Shown here: positions 52,001 through 63,278 of the stretch, piece after piece | How the letters are laid out: each line of letters opens with the position of its first letter | How positions within the stretch are numbered: the stretch's first letter is position 1 | Source: Rotaria sordida | Lineage: Eukaryota > Rotifera > Eurotatoria > Philodinida > Philodinidae | DNA: 64,000 bases | Assembly (NCBI GenBank): GCA_905250125.1 | Contig: CAJNOL010000338.1 | Span: forward strand, 92,828 to 156,827 | Reading direction: 5' to 3' | Made by a program: the position numbers and the translations under genes | Notes under the pieces: model-generated | What the model saw: the letters and a program-made list of their open reading frames with translations, nothing else | Database searches by the model: none | What the model was told of the DNA's origin: nothing

Positions 52001-54070
52001 GTTCATAATGTCCATTTGATACACGCCATCGTAATAAAACACTATGACTTTGAATATCACTATAGCTTAATAATGGTTTTGTTTGATTATCTATTTAAAT
52101 TCAAAAAGACAAGAAAATTTCCAATAAAATTATATGTAAATTCTTTTACACACCTGGTATAATAACAGTTATAATGATTTTAGTTAAACCATGCTTATTT
52201 TTAGCTTCACAAATATATTCCTTCACACCATGCTTTTCATTATCAAATTTAAGTATAGTACGTGTAGTATTACGTGCAAGAAGACTCGAATCTGATGCTG
52301 ATATATATATATATATAGATAGAGAAAGATATAATTAAATACATATTTAAATTAGAGAAATAAAAATTAAAAAAAACCTCGAATCCAAATAACATTAGCT
52401 TCAGGATAACCATCAGCTATACAAACAAGTTCTTTTATTCCATCATTTTGAAGGTCAAATTGACTATGATTAAGAAGATTATCTCGTATACGAGGAAATA
52501 TCATACGTTCTAAATACTATTAAAATTATAATTACATGCCAAAAAAAAAGAAACCAAAAACAGAACAAACATCATCATCATCATGCGGTATCTTAATTTT
52601 TATTTTATTTATTTCTTACCTGAAACAATCAATGAACGTCTACTAGAAAATGATCGACCAAAAGCATTTGAAGCTATACAGACATATTCACCATCATCAG
52701 CAAGTTCAACAGGATAGATGAATAAGGAACCTAAGATGTAAAAAAGAAAACGTGCATGGTTAATTTGCGATAAAAGACACCTGTCACTATAAGGTAAGAG
52801 GTCTTGTTTGATTATATAAAGAATATTGAAGTCGAGATTAATTTTAACCTGTGGGTAAATTAATCTTACTTATTAATGTCTCCGGTTTTTTTTTTTGTTA
52901 AACTTAATTTCATTAACTAAAAATTAAATTCTAGTTAAACTACATCACTGAATGCTGGTTTTTATCAAAATTATGAAGTCAGAAAAAACTTTGTTTCTGT
53001 TTTATTTCCATATAAATAAATAATTATTGATTACACATAAATAATTACTATTCAAGTTACTTAGTATTTTTTTTTTGTATTAAAATACAAGCAAAATAAA
53101 AAAAAACAAAACAAAAAAACGTTTAAAACTTAATTTTTTCATAGACATTTATATATATATATATATATATATATATGCATAATGAAGAATTCATAATTTA
53201 TCATCTGTCATATATCAGAATAGACATGTGTGTAATAATCATTATATGTTAGCAAAAAAGAAAAAAAAAAAACACATAATAATAATTATTTTTACATACT
53301 TGAATATTTATTTTCTTGTATTTTAATTCTTATATCATCACGTTGAATAAAACGTATTGTTTTTATTCTTTCAGATTGTTCAATATTTGATGAATTTTTT
53401 AAATGTATCCATAGAAATTTTATTGGATATGAACTTTGTACAGATTGACATTTTGTTAAAAATGTACCACCAATTTGTACACGTTTACCAAATGATGTTA
53501 AATCATTTTCATCAAGAATAAATGGTACATTATATTGTATAGCTAATTTACCTAATTCTTTTTCATTATACATACCCATAGTTGTTTCATCATTATCATT
53601 ATCATTAATATCATTTAATGGTAATTTAACATCAATATAACCTGATGATGTTATTTCATATGTTGAATTTATATTAACATGACATGTATATTTTCCAATA
53701 TACATATCAGGTTCTTTAATAACAAGTACACTTGTTGATATACCATAATAAAAATCAAAACAATCAGAATTATTAAATAAACGTTTACAATATATATCGG
53801 TATCATTTGTTGAATCATATAATGATTCATAATGCCAACGTATACGTTTAAAATTAATAGGATGTGATGTTTGACAAATATGATAGATAAATGCATTTGG
53901 TTTATAAATAACAGTTAAATTACGTAAATCACGAATAAATGATAAAGCAAATGTAGTTCCTAAATATGAAAACAAAAAAAATTTGGCTTTTTCAAAAAAC
54001 AAAAAACAAATTTTTTAAACATACCTTGAATGAACATCCAGAATTGATAAATGAACCAAACTACGATCAT
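28092..54070 (-). CDS. LAR-type receptor protein tyrosine phosphatase (3 Ig, 8 FN3, TM, D1, D2)
   Basis: Cell-surface adhesion receptor with cytoplasmic tyrosine phosphatase activity, like LAR/PTPRD/PTPRS. Exons in transcript order: 54070-54025, 53959-53300, 52730-52620, 52509-52378, 52297-52154, 52090-51858, 51794-51588, 50172-49608, 48176-47916 (optional), 42599-42261, 35657-35448, 35380-35279, 33956-33624, 32451-32306, 32237-31803, 31424-30765, 30707-30288, 30227-30173, 30099-29886, 29451-29280, 29205-29112, 29057-28981, 28913-28653, 28580-28421, 28360-28230, 28163-28092. This sums to about 2079 codons with consistent phases. Signal peptide [13 protein letters not shown]; three Ig domains (to about residue 364); FN3 domains flanked by phase-1 introns; TM near residue 1400; D1 with KNRY, TAWPDHG and [11 protein letters not shown]2 with KNRL, TEWPEQG and HCSAGAGRTG. 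These D2 changes are typical of the weakly active LAR second domain. Ends [13 protein letters not shown], close to the LAR C-terminus. Confidence 0.9.
34068..34179 (-). CDS. Putative alternative first exon (signal peptide) of the RPTP gene, proximal
   Basis: The minus strand opens at ATG with [16 protein letters not shown], a textbook-like signal peptide, continues [15 protein letters not shown] and reaches a GTAAGAT donor in phase 1. The next exon (33956-33624, FN3-7) accepts phase 1 and reads [10 protein letters not shown]. Such a product would be a receptor with only two FN3 domains, TM and phosphatase. The upstream DNA (34440-35105) is CT-rich with TG/CA repeats, unlike ordinary intron here. 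A T-rich intron could also mimic a hydrophobic leader, so this remains a prediction. Confidence 0.5.
34440..35105. promoter_or_regulatory. TG/CA-rich, pyrimidine-rich region before the proximal RPTP leader exon
   Basis: Within an intron of the phosphatase gene lie (TG)n at about 34644-34667, (CA)n at 34902-34922 and (TG)n at 35079-35102, amid GC-richer sequence with CTC/GAG runs. Alternating purine-pyrimidine repeats of this length can form Z-DNA. Position just upstream of the leader exon at 34179 suggests, but does not show, promoter function. Confidence 0.35.
35742..40891 (+). CDS. NUDT9H-like protein without a Nudix box, nested in RPTP intron
   Basis: 541-aa model from five exons: 35742-36131, 36190-36318, 39663-39728, 39785-39872, 39939-40891. 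The C-terminal 160 residues resemble NUDT9 and the TRPM2 NUDT9-homology domain. [10 protein letters not shown] is followed by [10 protein letters not shown] at about 419-428, FGPN at 435-438, WELP, and [12 protein letters not shown] at about 488-499; human NUDT9 has PYDRTG, GRWGPN, WAIP and DDPRNTDNAW in the same order. In NUDT9 about 55 residues with the Nudix box (GX5EX7REUXEEXGU) separate WAIP from DDPRNTDN. Here only about 18 residues lie between, with no such motif, so hydrolase activity is not expected. Residues 1-370 are Asn/Lys/Ser-rich and unrecognised; no membrane channel domain is seen. The gene lies wholly within one intron of the phosphatase gene on the opposite strand, 84 bp from its exon. 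An upstream exon cannot be excluded. Confidence 0.65.
37145..38570. repeat. Large hairpin of mirrored, diverged repeats
   Basis: A palindromic arrangement centred near 37947 with a loop of about 45 bp. The inner arms (about 37640-37925 and 37970-38265) are nearly identical in reverse complement, including TTGTTGAAATAATGAATTT, CAGTAAATAAGTGTGTTTCG and CAAGTCAGG(G/A)TATTTCAC. The outer arms are more diverged but still pair (TCTAACTTAACAA, AAGCGAAAAG, CTCTCTCG). Each arm also holds two related units: the block near 37385-37560 resembles the block near 37745-37925. It lies in the third-exon-side intron (36319-39662) of the nested NUDT9H-like gene, itself inside the RPTP intron. Left-arm sequence at about 37530-37640 has no partner on the right. 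No transposase seen. Confidence 0.75.
39101..39403 (+). mobile_element. hAT-like MITE, copy 1
   Basis: 303 bp with terminal inverted repeats TAGAGATGTGCGGAACC (left) and TAGAGACGTGCAGAAGC (right end read on the other strand). The flanking 8-mers share only ACTC, so any target duplication is eroded. The body matches copy 2 at 50517-50854, including ATTATTTTAGATATGATAC followed by AATAAATTCT. Non-coding. Confidence 0.6.
40892..42260. other. Remainder of RPTP intron after the nested gene
   Basis: AT-rich sequence with a CT-dinucleotide tract near 42157-42180. No additional gene supported. Confidence 0.45.
42261..42633 (-). CDS. FN3-5 exon; alternatively a first exon with its own signal peptide
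   Basis: Read from ATG at 42633 the exon begins [17 protein letters not shown], a good signal peptide, followed by a complete FN3 domain ([16 protein letters not shown] ... [11 protein letters not shown]) and a GTGAGTG donor in phase 1. The same sequence can be used as an internal exon: TTAATTCTAG at 42600 is a fair acceptor in phase 1 and would leave [12 protein letters not shown], a normal FN3 start. Both uses are possible. Upstream (42700-42850) is rich in CTCTCT runs, as expected of a promoter. Confidence 0.6.
42634..47915 (-). other. RPTP intron, 5.3 kb
   Basis: Spacer between the FN3-4 and FN3-5 exons. The part nearest the 42.6 kb leader exon is CT-rich. A GC-richer patch at about 45640-45770 contains GGAGGGA and its inverse TCCCTCC some 25 bp apart. 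The stretch 45830-46320 shares short words with the 37-38 kb hairpin unit (for example GAAAATTTCAGATC) and may be an old relative. No coding frame supported. Confidence 0.4.
47916..48261 (-). CDS. Alternative first exon: signal peptide plus FN3-4
   Basis: ATG at 48261 opens [20 protein letters not shown], then [19 protein letters not shown] and a full FN3 domain, ending in a GTAACT donor in phase 1 that matches the next FN3 exons. Unlike the 42.6 kb exon, no AG acceptor lies between the leader and the first beta strand. The only one in phase is at 48177, which would delete strand A. So this exon is best read as a true 5' exon giving a receptor without Ig domains. A GAGAGA tract lies about 300 bp upstream (48555-48590). 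Confidence 0.6.
50517..50854 (+). mobile_element. hAT-like MITE, copy 2
   Basis: 338 bp, same family and orientation as the copy at 39101. Ends are TAGAAATGTATGAGACC and, on the other strand, TAGAAATGTGCGAAACT. The flanking 8-mers CTCTTGTT and TTCTTGTC match at six of eight positions, consistent with the 8-bp target duplication of hAT elements. It sits in the phosphatase intron between the exons at 51588 and 50172. Confidence 0.6.
50855..51587 (-). other. Part of RPTP intron, nothing recognised
   Basis: AT-rich sequence between the second MITE copy and the exon encoding the FN3-1/FN3-2 junction. Confidence 0.4.
52731..53299 (-). other. RPTP intron within Ig2
   Basis: 569 bp intron that splits the second Ig domain between ENKYS and SLFIYP. 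It contains a (TA)n run of about 26 bp at 53150-53176. Nothing else recognised. Confidence 0.5.
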
Positions 54071-57000
54071 AGCCAATCAATTCAATCAAATGATTGCTAT
54101 TTTCTCTCGTTTTTCAATTCGAATCATCTATAAATTGTCTTTTTTATATTATTGTCTATTAAAAAAGAAGAAAAAATAAAAATAAAATAAAATAAAAAAA
54201 AAACGAGAAAATAACTTGAATTATATAATTTTAGTGTACACAAACGACAACCGATACAGGAAATGCCATCATATCGGGCCTTGCACATTTGTCTATCGAG
54301 TAGTACGATTGAAAAAAGAGAGAGAGAGAGAGAATGAAGAAGAAGAAGAAGTAGTCTTTGATATAGATTCGATTAGCTCTATCCATCTATCTGACAAACT
54401 TTTTTTCTTCTTCTTCATCATCATCATCTTCTTCTTCTTCATTTTCTTTCCTACTTAGAATCAACAAAAAAAAGGAAGGAAATGAAATGAATCATTTTTT
54501 ACCCCCCTACGCGCTTACTGACAAAGTTAGTTCCTTATCATAATCATTACATTTTTTTATCTATCTTTCAAATGATCACTAATACATTTATCATTTATTT
54601 AAACAAAAGCAAATAAAAAAAAAACTAAAGAAGAAAAAAGTCTCCTAAGACATTATAGTGTTTTGTTCTTCAAAACAAAATTATTTTTCTTATTTCTTTT
54701 ATTAAAATAATTGATATATAGAAAATGATGCTACTTATGTCTCTATTGTTGATGATAGACGATACTGTTTAAGAAATGAATATCGAGCACGTATTGACAA
54801 TGATCATTTTCTTCTTTTAACAAACACTATATTCATTGCTTATCTTTTGTCTTCTGACTGCAACTGCTGTCTTTTGTTCTCAAACATATGCAGATAGACA
54901 CAAAAAAAATGAACGAATAAATAGCATTTGTATCAATCAACAAATCGTTAAATAATTACAAATCTTACAAATGAAAGATATCCAAGTGATAAACGCTTAA
55001 AGGGTTGGCAGATATTTCATCTCTCTTTTATTTCTCTGACCCTCTCTCTCTCTCTCTTGCTCAAAGGAAAAAAGAAGAAGAGTACCGATAGTTTATATGA
55101 ATGATGTCGGCATGAATGAAGATGATGATTTATTTATTGAGTAAATTGAATGTTACTGACCAGCAATTCTATTGTGAACTGACTATTAGAGAGAAGACTG
55201 ACCTTGTCAAATTGATAGACGCTCGTCGTTTTGACGATCACTGTTCAATATAAATCACTTGTCTTTGGATAATGCCATTGTAATACAATATTATGAGAAA
55301 ATGAATAGGAAAAAAATACGAACTAATTAGTTACACGTCTTTTCTATTCGCCGGAATATACATTTTTATGTTCAATGCACATTTACCACAAACAGATGAG
55401 CGCCTGATTTCCTTTATTTTCCCTGTACACATGAAAATATGTGGCAACCAAAAAAAAAAAAAAAAAATTCCAATCTATTTTTCTGACTTTCTTGCTCGTC
55501 CCGCTTTTCTCGTTTTTCCACTGTTATTATTATTATTATTGTCGCTTTTTTTTTTGCCTTACATGTTCACGTCCATTCTCTTCTCTTTCGTCGTTAAAAG
55601 GATCACCAGGCGGAGAAGTGGTTTGCGATTTTGATTATCGTCTTTTCTTCTTTTTTTTTTTTTTTCTCTTTAGCTTGTTTCTTTTCAATAAGACAAGAAA
55701 AAAGAAACCAATGTGATAAAGAACAAGGTTGTAACAACACTTATTCAATCAACATTTGGAAACGGCAATAAGCCGATGACATCAGTTCATAGAAGATGAC
55801 TACAGAACCAAACTAAATAAAAATTGTATTATCCAATAGAATTCATCAATGCATGATTACAAATGACTACATATATACATATGTATACTTGTAAAAGAAC
55901 ATAGAATTTTTCTATTCATAGAAAAACCACTGTGAAAATGACAATCTATGGTCATATCATGGAGAGTTTATATATAGTCCTTGGATTTACTCACAGTTGT
56001 TCTTGTTTTTAATGTTAAGGTAATAAAGAAAACATAATATATTAGTTTGTAATGAACGTGATGTATCTAGGCGCGCATGAAACCTCCTGCTAATAATACC
56101 TAATCATCATTCTAGATGTGATTAAACATGCTGGTTTGTTTGCTCGACGTGATGGAGAGAATTCATTATGCACTTGGCACACACAGTTATTTCCGGAACC
56201 TTGACGCAATAAGACAACGGTGATAATGTATCACGGTATACATACCATAAACGACAATGTTGCCTGTCTGATCGGCATTATAGAACATACTTTCAAAAAA
56301 AAAAAAAAAAGAAGGAATGGAAAAAAAAAGAAACATAGAAAAATAAACTAGTTTAAGTATTATGCTTTGAAACTCCCAACATGTACCACCGGATACGACA
56401 AACAAATAGAAAAGAAAAAAAGAAAAAGAAAAAAAAAAATAAAAAAGAAACTTGAAAAGCACAGAACATAACTGAAAAATTAACCTACACTTGAGTAATC
56501 AAATTTTACTATATTCATCAATTTGAAGTTTTTCTTCTTCTTCTTCTTCTTCTCCTCATTTCTTTTTTTCTTCTTCTGCTTTGTCTTACTATTGCATCAT
56601 GCAGCTGTCGACTTAAATTATTGCTCGAATAGATCGGTCACGCCTTTCTGATCTATTGTAAACAAGAATATTGTATAGTTATTGTCTAGCTAGATGTCAT
56701 CGAGATATAATCTCTTGAGAGAGATTGTATGTAAGTATGTGGTTACTGTGTGTAACCCGTGTTTTCCGTCTCAAATCGGCAAAATGAATAGAGAAGAAAG
56801 AAGAAAATTTTGCTTAACAAAAAAGAAGACTTATATGCTCGTGCACAATTCAATCATTTCCTTTTTTTTTTTTTAAGCAGAAGTCCTTACCGAAATAGAA
56901 GACGGTGAACTAACAATATGTTGATTTCTCAAGCGAGTCGTTTTTCTTTTTCCTTTTTTTCTTCTTTCTATTGAGAGAAGTTTTAGCAAGTGTGCTATAA

Positions 57001-60000
57001 TTCTAAGATGTGAACGTATCTGATATAGAATGATGTCACATTATCAAAATAACAGCCGTTCAAAAATCGATAAATTGTGTCTATGTCGGCAAAAGAAAAA
57101 GAGATTATTACTAAAGATGATCTTTTTTTTTTTTATTGCGTTTCTCTATTTGTTCTCTGTTAACAATTTCTATGATCTCTTTTGTTCATCCGAATCTAAT
57201 CGTTTTTTCAGAGAAAAAAAATACATACTGATATTGACTTCTTTTTTTATTTCTTTTCTTGAATCAAAATTGTTATGTGTATATATATATATATATAGAT
57301 ATATATATAAATTATGATAATTATATTCAATATAAAAATATCTATTTATATATCTAAATAGAAAATGTGTAATAGTATTGATTGATTATTTGCTTGTATA
57401 AGGCTTCATGTTCATCAACACAAGAAAGAAATTGATGGCCGTATTAGTCCTACTAGTCAGTCAGTGCCCTTAAGCAATTAAGACATAGGCGTAACATGAT
57501 GAGCATTTAGTGCTACAGTGATTTCAATTATCGGATAAGTATGCACCGAAGATCGTGCGGCACTGTAACTGACTTTACTACATAACATAGATCGTATCAA
57601 CGCAATAACATCCGTTGCCAATGCTGCTTTTTTCATCATCATTGACTATTTATCCAATCGATGACGATAGACTCTTCGTTTTTTTTTTCTCGTTCATCAA
57701 ATCAATAAAACTCGGATTAGACACACACACACACACACACACATACACATGAATATACATTGGCACTAAATCATTCACATTCTGTCTTTTTTTCCTATTG
57801 TCTATGTTTATATAAGGACACATTTTTGCCATTAATTAGCTGAACACAAATAGACACACAAATACACATAAACTCTTCCATATAATCTAAGTAACTATGA
57901 ATGAGAATTTATATTAACCTCTTCCATCAAGAGCAGTGATCCATTCACATCTTATTAGAATAACAGTTATTCAATTTTGTATTAGATCTGTTATATCCTT
58001 ATATTTCTTTGAATAACAAAAAAAAAAAAAAAAAAAAAAAAAAAAGAAAACAGAAAAGTATTAAGAAGTTAATTTAAATGCATATATAACCGAAATTAAC
58101 ATTGAGAACATAAGGGTCTCATCATTCGGAGGACAATTTTTTTTTTTCCTTCTTTCTTTTCTATCAATTCAATGAATAGATCCGGGCAGTAATGTTCACA
58201 TAGACTATGAATAATAACAAATAGACTTTATCCAACATTGTTATATTTACTTGGGATTGAGTCCGATATAAGAAACTTAAACATGCACGATCACAAAGCT
58301 TATCATAATATTCAAAGTGACTCAATTCATCGTTAGTAATTAATTTTTCTTTAGAATCGTATGTAATTTTTATTTAAATTGACATACGTCAATAATATTA
58401 AAAATTATCAATTGAATCTATTGGAAAGTTTTCACATATAATAAATTAACAGAAAGAAAAAAAAAAATTCAATTTTATTTTAATTCTATTTAGATTTATA
58501 GATAATTGTATTCTACTCTAATTATATATTAGATTGTTTATATCTTTTTCTTTCATGATAGATTTATATATATGTTACATAATAGAATAAAAATAATTTG
58601 TTTCATTACTATCACTATTATAGATATCAAATTGTCAATGAATATAGAGAAGTGTTTGGGGGATTAGCTTTTTTTTTCTTTTTTTTTTATGTGGAAATTA
58701 TTTTAATAGTTTAATAAAAGATCAAGTCATATAAAGAGAGATTTCCGCATGAAATTATTATAATATAACATCCGTGAATCAACATATATTCTATGATTTT
58801 TTGGCACAATATTATCAGTTCTATTACTGAAATTCATTTTTATTTTATACAAAAAGTTGAAAAAGAAAATAAAATAATAATAATAAGATATCAGTTAATA
58901 TCGAACATGTTTATAATTTTCAGAATTTATAAATTTATTGAAATGTTAACTTATCATGAATACAATATTTGATATAATGCCTGTTAGAATAACGTTGTAG
59001 CTTTTTTTTCTGATAATTCAACTTTTTGTTATTTGGGATTCAATGGTAATCAATTCTGATTTGTAGAATGGTCGATGAGTTTCCTGGAAGATGCGAAAGT
59101 TTTTCAAAAATTTCTAAGGAGTCTCGAAAATTTTTAGAAAGTACAAATTGAGAGATTTGAATTATAAGTATTAACTGATAAAAATTAATTCTATACGGTA
59201 GTCTATTGAAGTTGATATTCACAAAAACTTTAACAGTCGACGTTGTTGTCAGAAATAAACTCAATTCTTTTCGTCGCAATTAATTTCAACAATAACAACC
59301 AAAACTAGTAAGTACTATTTTAAAGATATCAATAACAATTTTCTATTTCCGAAGAAAAAGAAAATAACTTACGTCCTCCTTTCCGTCATTAAGGAGCGAC
59401 GTATTTAAATACAATGATAAATGATATTGTATACAAGTGTTTCCAATAATCGGAATTTTCTTTGTATGCTCTTACGAAATCTCCAATGACTTTCTGACAA
59501 ATTTCACGCAAATCTCTGAACTTTACAATGAGATTATTGTGAATTTTTTTTTAAAAGAAAGTTGACTAACAAATATATATATATATCAACATTTAATATT
59601 TAACATCAATATATTTTCATACTAATTGAATTATGTTTCATTTTTTATCTGTAGCACAAACATCATAAAGAAAAAGAATATTACCTGTCTTATATTGTGA
59701 ATATTCTCAAAAATTTTAAACCGTGAATAGATAGAAAAGATTTACTACACAATTAATTTAGATTGTGTTTTAGACGTCCTAAATCTCTCATAAGTGATAA
59801 CAAAAAAAAAAACATAATATTCATTCGATGTTATATGTAGATATTTATTTCTTTGAATTCAATTTATTGTTTTTTTTTCTATTCCATTATAAGAGAAAAA
59901 GAAAAGAAGAACATACACAAGTCAAAGACGAAGAAGAAAAGAACAAAAAAAAGAAAGAAAAGAAAAGAGAATCAAGATGATAATATGATGATCTTATACA

Positions 60001-60268
60001 ATTCAAAAAAAATAATAAGAAATGATGAATACATCTAAAGATCAACAATCTAACACAACAACAATAACAAAAGGAAAGAAACCAGATAGAATTAGATCTC
60101 ATTCGATTGCACAGAAAAAAAATATATATATAAATAACAAACATATATATCCATCATTTTTTCGAAAGCACAGTGCTGATTGAACAATAGAGACAATAAA
60201 CAGAACAATAATAACAAAGAAAAAAAAAAAGAAAAAGAAATATATAGATAAGTATTTTTGAAATGATA
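54071..60268. other. Intergenic region between the RPTP 5' end and the cyclin gene
   Basis: Six kilobases without a supportable gene. GAGAGA and CTCTCT tracts near 54320-54335 and 55030-55058 and TTC/ATC repeats near 54405-54440 suggest the distal RPTP promoter. GC-richer patches lie at about 56050-56280 and 57400-57630. Simple repeats include TTC-type runs near 56533-56553, TA near 57282-57308, CA near 57719-57742 and an A-run near 58019-58045. A small imperfect hairpin with arms ACGTCCTCCTT / AAGGAGCGACGT lies near 59371-59401. Confidence 0.45.
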
Positions 60269-62829
60269 TTAAATTCCTTCAGTTGCTAATTTATGAATAA
60301 GTGTTTGTTGTTGTATACAATATAAACTTGCTTGTGATAATTGTTCATGTTCATAACGTTTAATAAGTATTTCACATTCTTTTGAATTATTTCCTATTAA
60401 ATATTTATCAATAAATTGTGCTAAAATTTTTATACCATTTGATAATGATTCATATGTTTTATATGGTGAACGAATTTGTAATTCATACGGCCAATATTGT
60501 TCAAATGTTAATAATTGATTTGGATTAAGAATATAACGTGCTATATATGTTGCACTTGCAGCTATAAGTGACGGAGCCAAACCAATACATGAAACATCAA
60601 GTAATGACATATCAATAAGAAATTTTCCAATAGCATGTTGTTCATCACCAGCACTTGATATAAATGAATAACGACGAAGAAATTGAAGACTAAAAGAAAT
60701 TCTTTGTTTTTTTAATTTTATATTAAAAAAAAAAACTTTTTTTTTTACCTTGTGGGTCGATTGAGTTCAAAGCGTAATTCAAGTAGAATTTTTTTTTCCA
60801 TTCGTTTTACTTGATCACTTGTATATGTATGATCAGTAACATATACAAGTTCATCAACAGGTGGATGATGTGTTTCCTAGATAATAAAAAAAAAAAAAAC
60901 AATTTTTTTGTTTTTTGTTTGTAGAATTTAATATTGAAAGTTTAAATAATTTAATTTACTTCAACTTTAGCTGCAATAAGAAATGCAGCTACAGCAATTA
61001 ATTGTAAATTTTTTTGTGTAACAAATCCACTACCAGCTGTTGCTGAATTCATACACTGTTGAAGAAAACGATCAAGTAAACCGATACAACTAAAAAAAAA
61101 ATATTTATTAACTTTATCAAAAGAGATTCTCATGAGTTGTTTTTAGTTCCGATTCTTGTAGAATATGCTGTAAAAAAAAAAATTTCTTCGAACGGAAAAA
61201 TAATTCAACGAATTTCTAGACTCAATAGTTTCGAACACGCATTCATGTACACAGGCAGATTTCGTACATTTAAGCGTCGGTCTAAGACAATTGGTTCCGG
61301 TAACATCTCATCCATATCTAGGTAGAACACCTGAGCCGGATTCTCGATTAGAATGGCGGCTCCTGTTAATTTTTCATAGTAACTTTGGACAGAAACTGGA
61401 TTTCGAAATACCATTTACTTTTCTCTGACAAAAAATGAAATAAGAATAAGTAGGCACTGTCGTAGCAATTTGGAATAGGGTCCTCACTATAAGTTTCGTT
61501 CTTCCCCTCTTCTAAAAATATCGGCAACCCTACACATGAATCGTAACAATACACCCTCTCAAATAAAAATCTATTGGTCTTGGTCTCATTGGAACGATGT
61601 TGCCTGAATGATATGGAGTCAGACTTTTTGACAAGCGTATGCACTTCGTTTTATGTTACTTGTTACAACAAATGTCTCTTTGACATATTTTTGTTCATTA
61701 CTTAGCATATGAAGAATAAACTTGTTACTATGTAAGCGTACAAATATTCCACTGGTTTACTGATGTAACTTCAGACTTCGATGCGCGAGCTTTACTTATT
61801 TTTATGACTATGTAGATACTCATACAGAAATACTTTTGTATATCTAAATTCTAATAATATTTTATATTTAACTATTATAGACAGCTTAACAAAAAAAAAT
61901 ATATTGATTCTTACAGATGCATAGCATCTTGTGATAAATGAAATCGTGCATAAAATAATTGTATAATCCATCCAACAACAATAGTTCGATGTTTTGTTGT
62001 AAGTTTCCATGGTTTTGTAGCACTACCATTTGCCATTGTAGCCATTGTTGTTAATGGAAATGATGTTGTTGCTGTTGTTGAAGGTGGATTTGTTAAAAAT
62101 GTTATTTGTATAGAATATTTTTTTTCTAATGCATATAATAAATTCATAATATCAGCAACATAATCCATAGCATATGTTGGATCAATAGGTTCATCATCAT
62201 CATCTATATGTAAATCATCATTTGTTAAAGCTTGTTCAATAATTTCAATTATAATTTCTTCAGCAGTATATTTATCAAGTACTTGTATTGGTATTTGTAT
62301 TGGTTTTTTACGTATTACATTTGTTGTTGTTGTTATTGGACGTTTTGATTGACGATTTTCTTTATTATCATTATTAATTAAATTTTTATTTTTTGGTTGT
62401 TCAACAATATCCATTTTTTTAACATTTTCAGTTAATGAAGCAACAATCTATTTCAAAAAGATAATTAATTAAAATACAAAAAAAGATTATTTAACTTACA
62501 ACTTGTTTTAATTTTTCACCATCACTAGTAGAACTATCTAATGATGAACCCGAAACAATAACAGCTAATTTATGTAATGAACGTCGTCGTTTAAATACAG
62601 CATTATTTTTTGTTACTGTAGTTGCACGTCGTACTTGTTGTTTAATAAGACCAATTGTAGTTAAATCATTTTCATTTTTTATATCTTCATTTTGTATTGA
62701 TTTTAATGTATTTGTTGTTGTTGTTGTTGATGCAACAAGAATAGAATTTCGAATTTTAGATTGACGAGCTAATGAAGCTTTTGTTGGACGAGGTATTATA
62801 ACTGATGGACGTTTTATTGATGGACGCAT
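60269..62829 (-). CDS. Mitotic B-type cyclin
   Basis: Regulatory subunit for CDK1 in mitosis. Exons in transcript order: 62829-62500, 62447-61915, 61089-60960, 60876-60749, 60689-60269; 513 aa. The N-terminal degron region has RRSLHKLAV, a fair destruction box (RxxL), and DNKENRQ, a KEN box, so APC/C-dependent turnover is expected. The cyclin box begins with YAMDYVADIMNLLYALEKKY and contains AAFLIAAKVEE, YVTDHTYTSDQVKRMEKKIL and FLRRYSF; the last two are close to cyclin B TDNTYT..QIRQMEMKIL and FLRR. Where most mitotic cyclins have MRxILxDW this protein reads HRTIVVGW, replacing the usual Asp. B versus B3 cannot be decided. The second and third exons are separated by an 825-bp intron. Confidence 0.85.
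61090..61914 (-). other. Cyclin intron with possible degenerate mobile-element sequence
   Basis: The part at about 61205-61644 is less AT-rich than other introns and has overlapping minus-strand open stretches containing FYLDMDEMLPEPIVLDRRL and GKNETYSEDPIPNC. These read like an eroded protein, but I cannot place them in a family, and no terminal repeats were found. Confidence 0.3.
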
Positions 62830-63278
62830 GATTGTAAATTTGTTTAAAATAAAAATAAAAAAAGAACGAAACGATCTAGAAGATGACGATGAACTCTGAT
62901 AATTACGACAAAAAAAAAAGAAAATCACGTCAGAACAATGAACTAGATCTGACGATATTTCAATGAACGATATCGGCAGCCGCGAACAAAGAAAGAACAA
63001 ATGAAGTTTATATTCATTTGAATAAATTCAATTTGATTTATTAGATTTTTTAATTAAAATTTTCAGAAAATTTGATTTAAATAATTAAAGTTAAATTAAA
63101 CATTTATAAAGTGCATAGATGTTTTGAAAATACATGGAGGTGAAACGATTACATATTGAAACGAATGAAAATATTTCACCGAGCATGCAACAAAATGTTC
63201 ATTTTTTCATCGGTGGGTTACTGATTATTTTTTATATTTTCATTTTACTGTAGATTTCGCATCTTCAATTAAGCAACG
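62830..63278. promoter_or_regulatory. Shared upstream region of cyclin (-) and eL41 (+)
   Basis: Only about 450 bp separate the two divergent start codons. The eL41 side has a T-rich stretch followed by TGTAG at 63249-63253, which could be the acceptor of a 5' untranslated intron. A divergent promoter is inferred from spacing alone. Confidence 0.45.

Noticed and set aside
54216-54458. Open frame upstream of the RPTP start
   Set aside because: Generated by GAGAGA and TTC repeats; better explained as promoter-proximal simple sequence.
57500-57600. Possible microRNA-like hairpin (TACAGTG ... CACTGTA)
   Set aside because: The stem is only about seven base pairs and does not extend, so a precursor hairpin is not supported.
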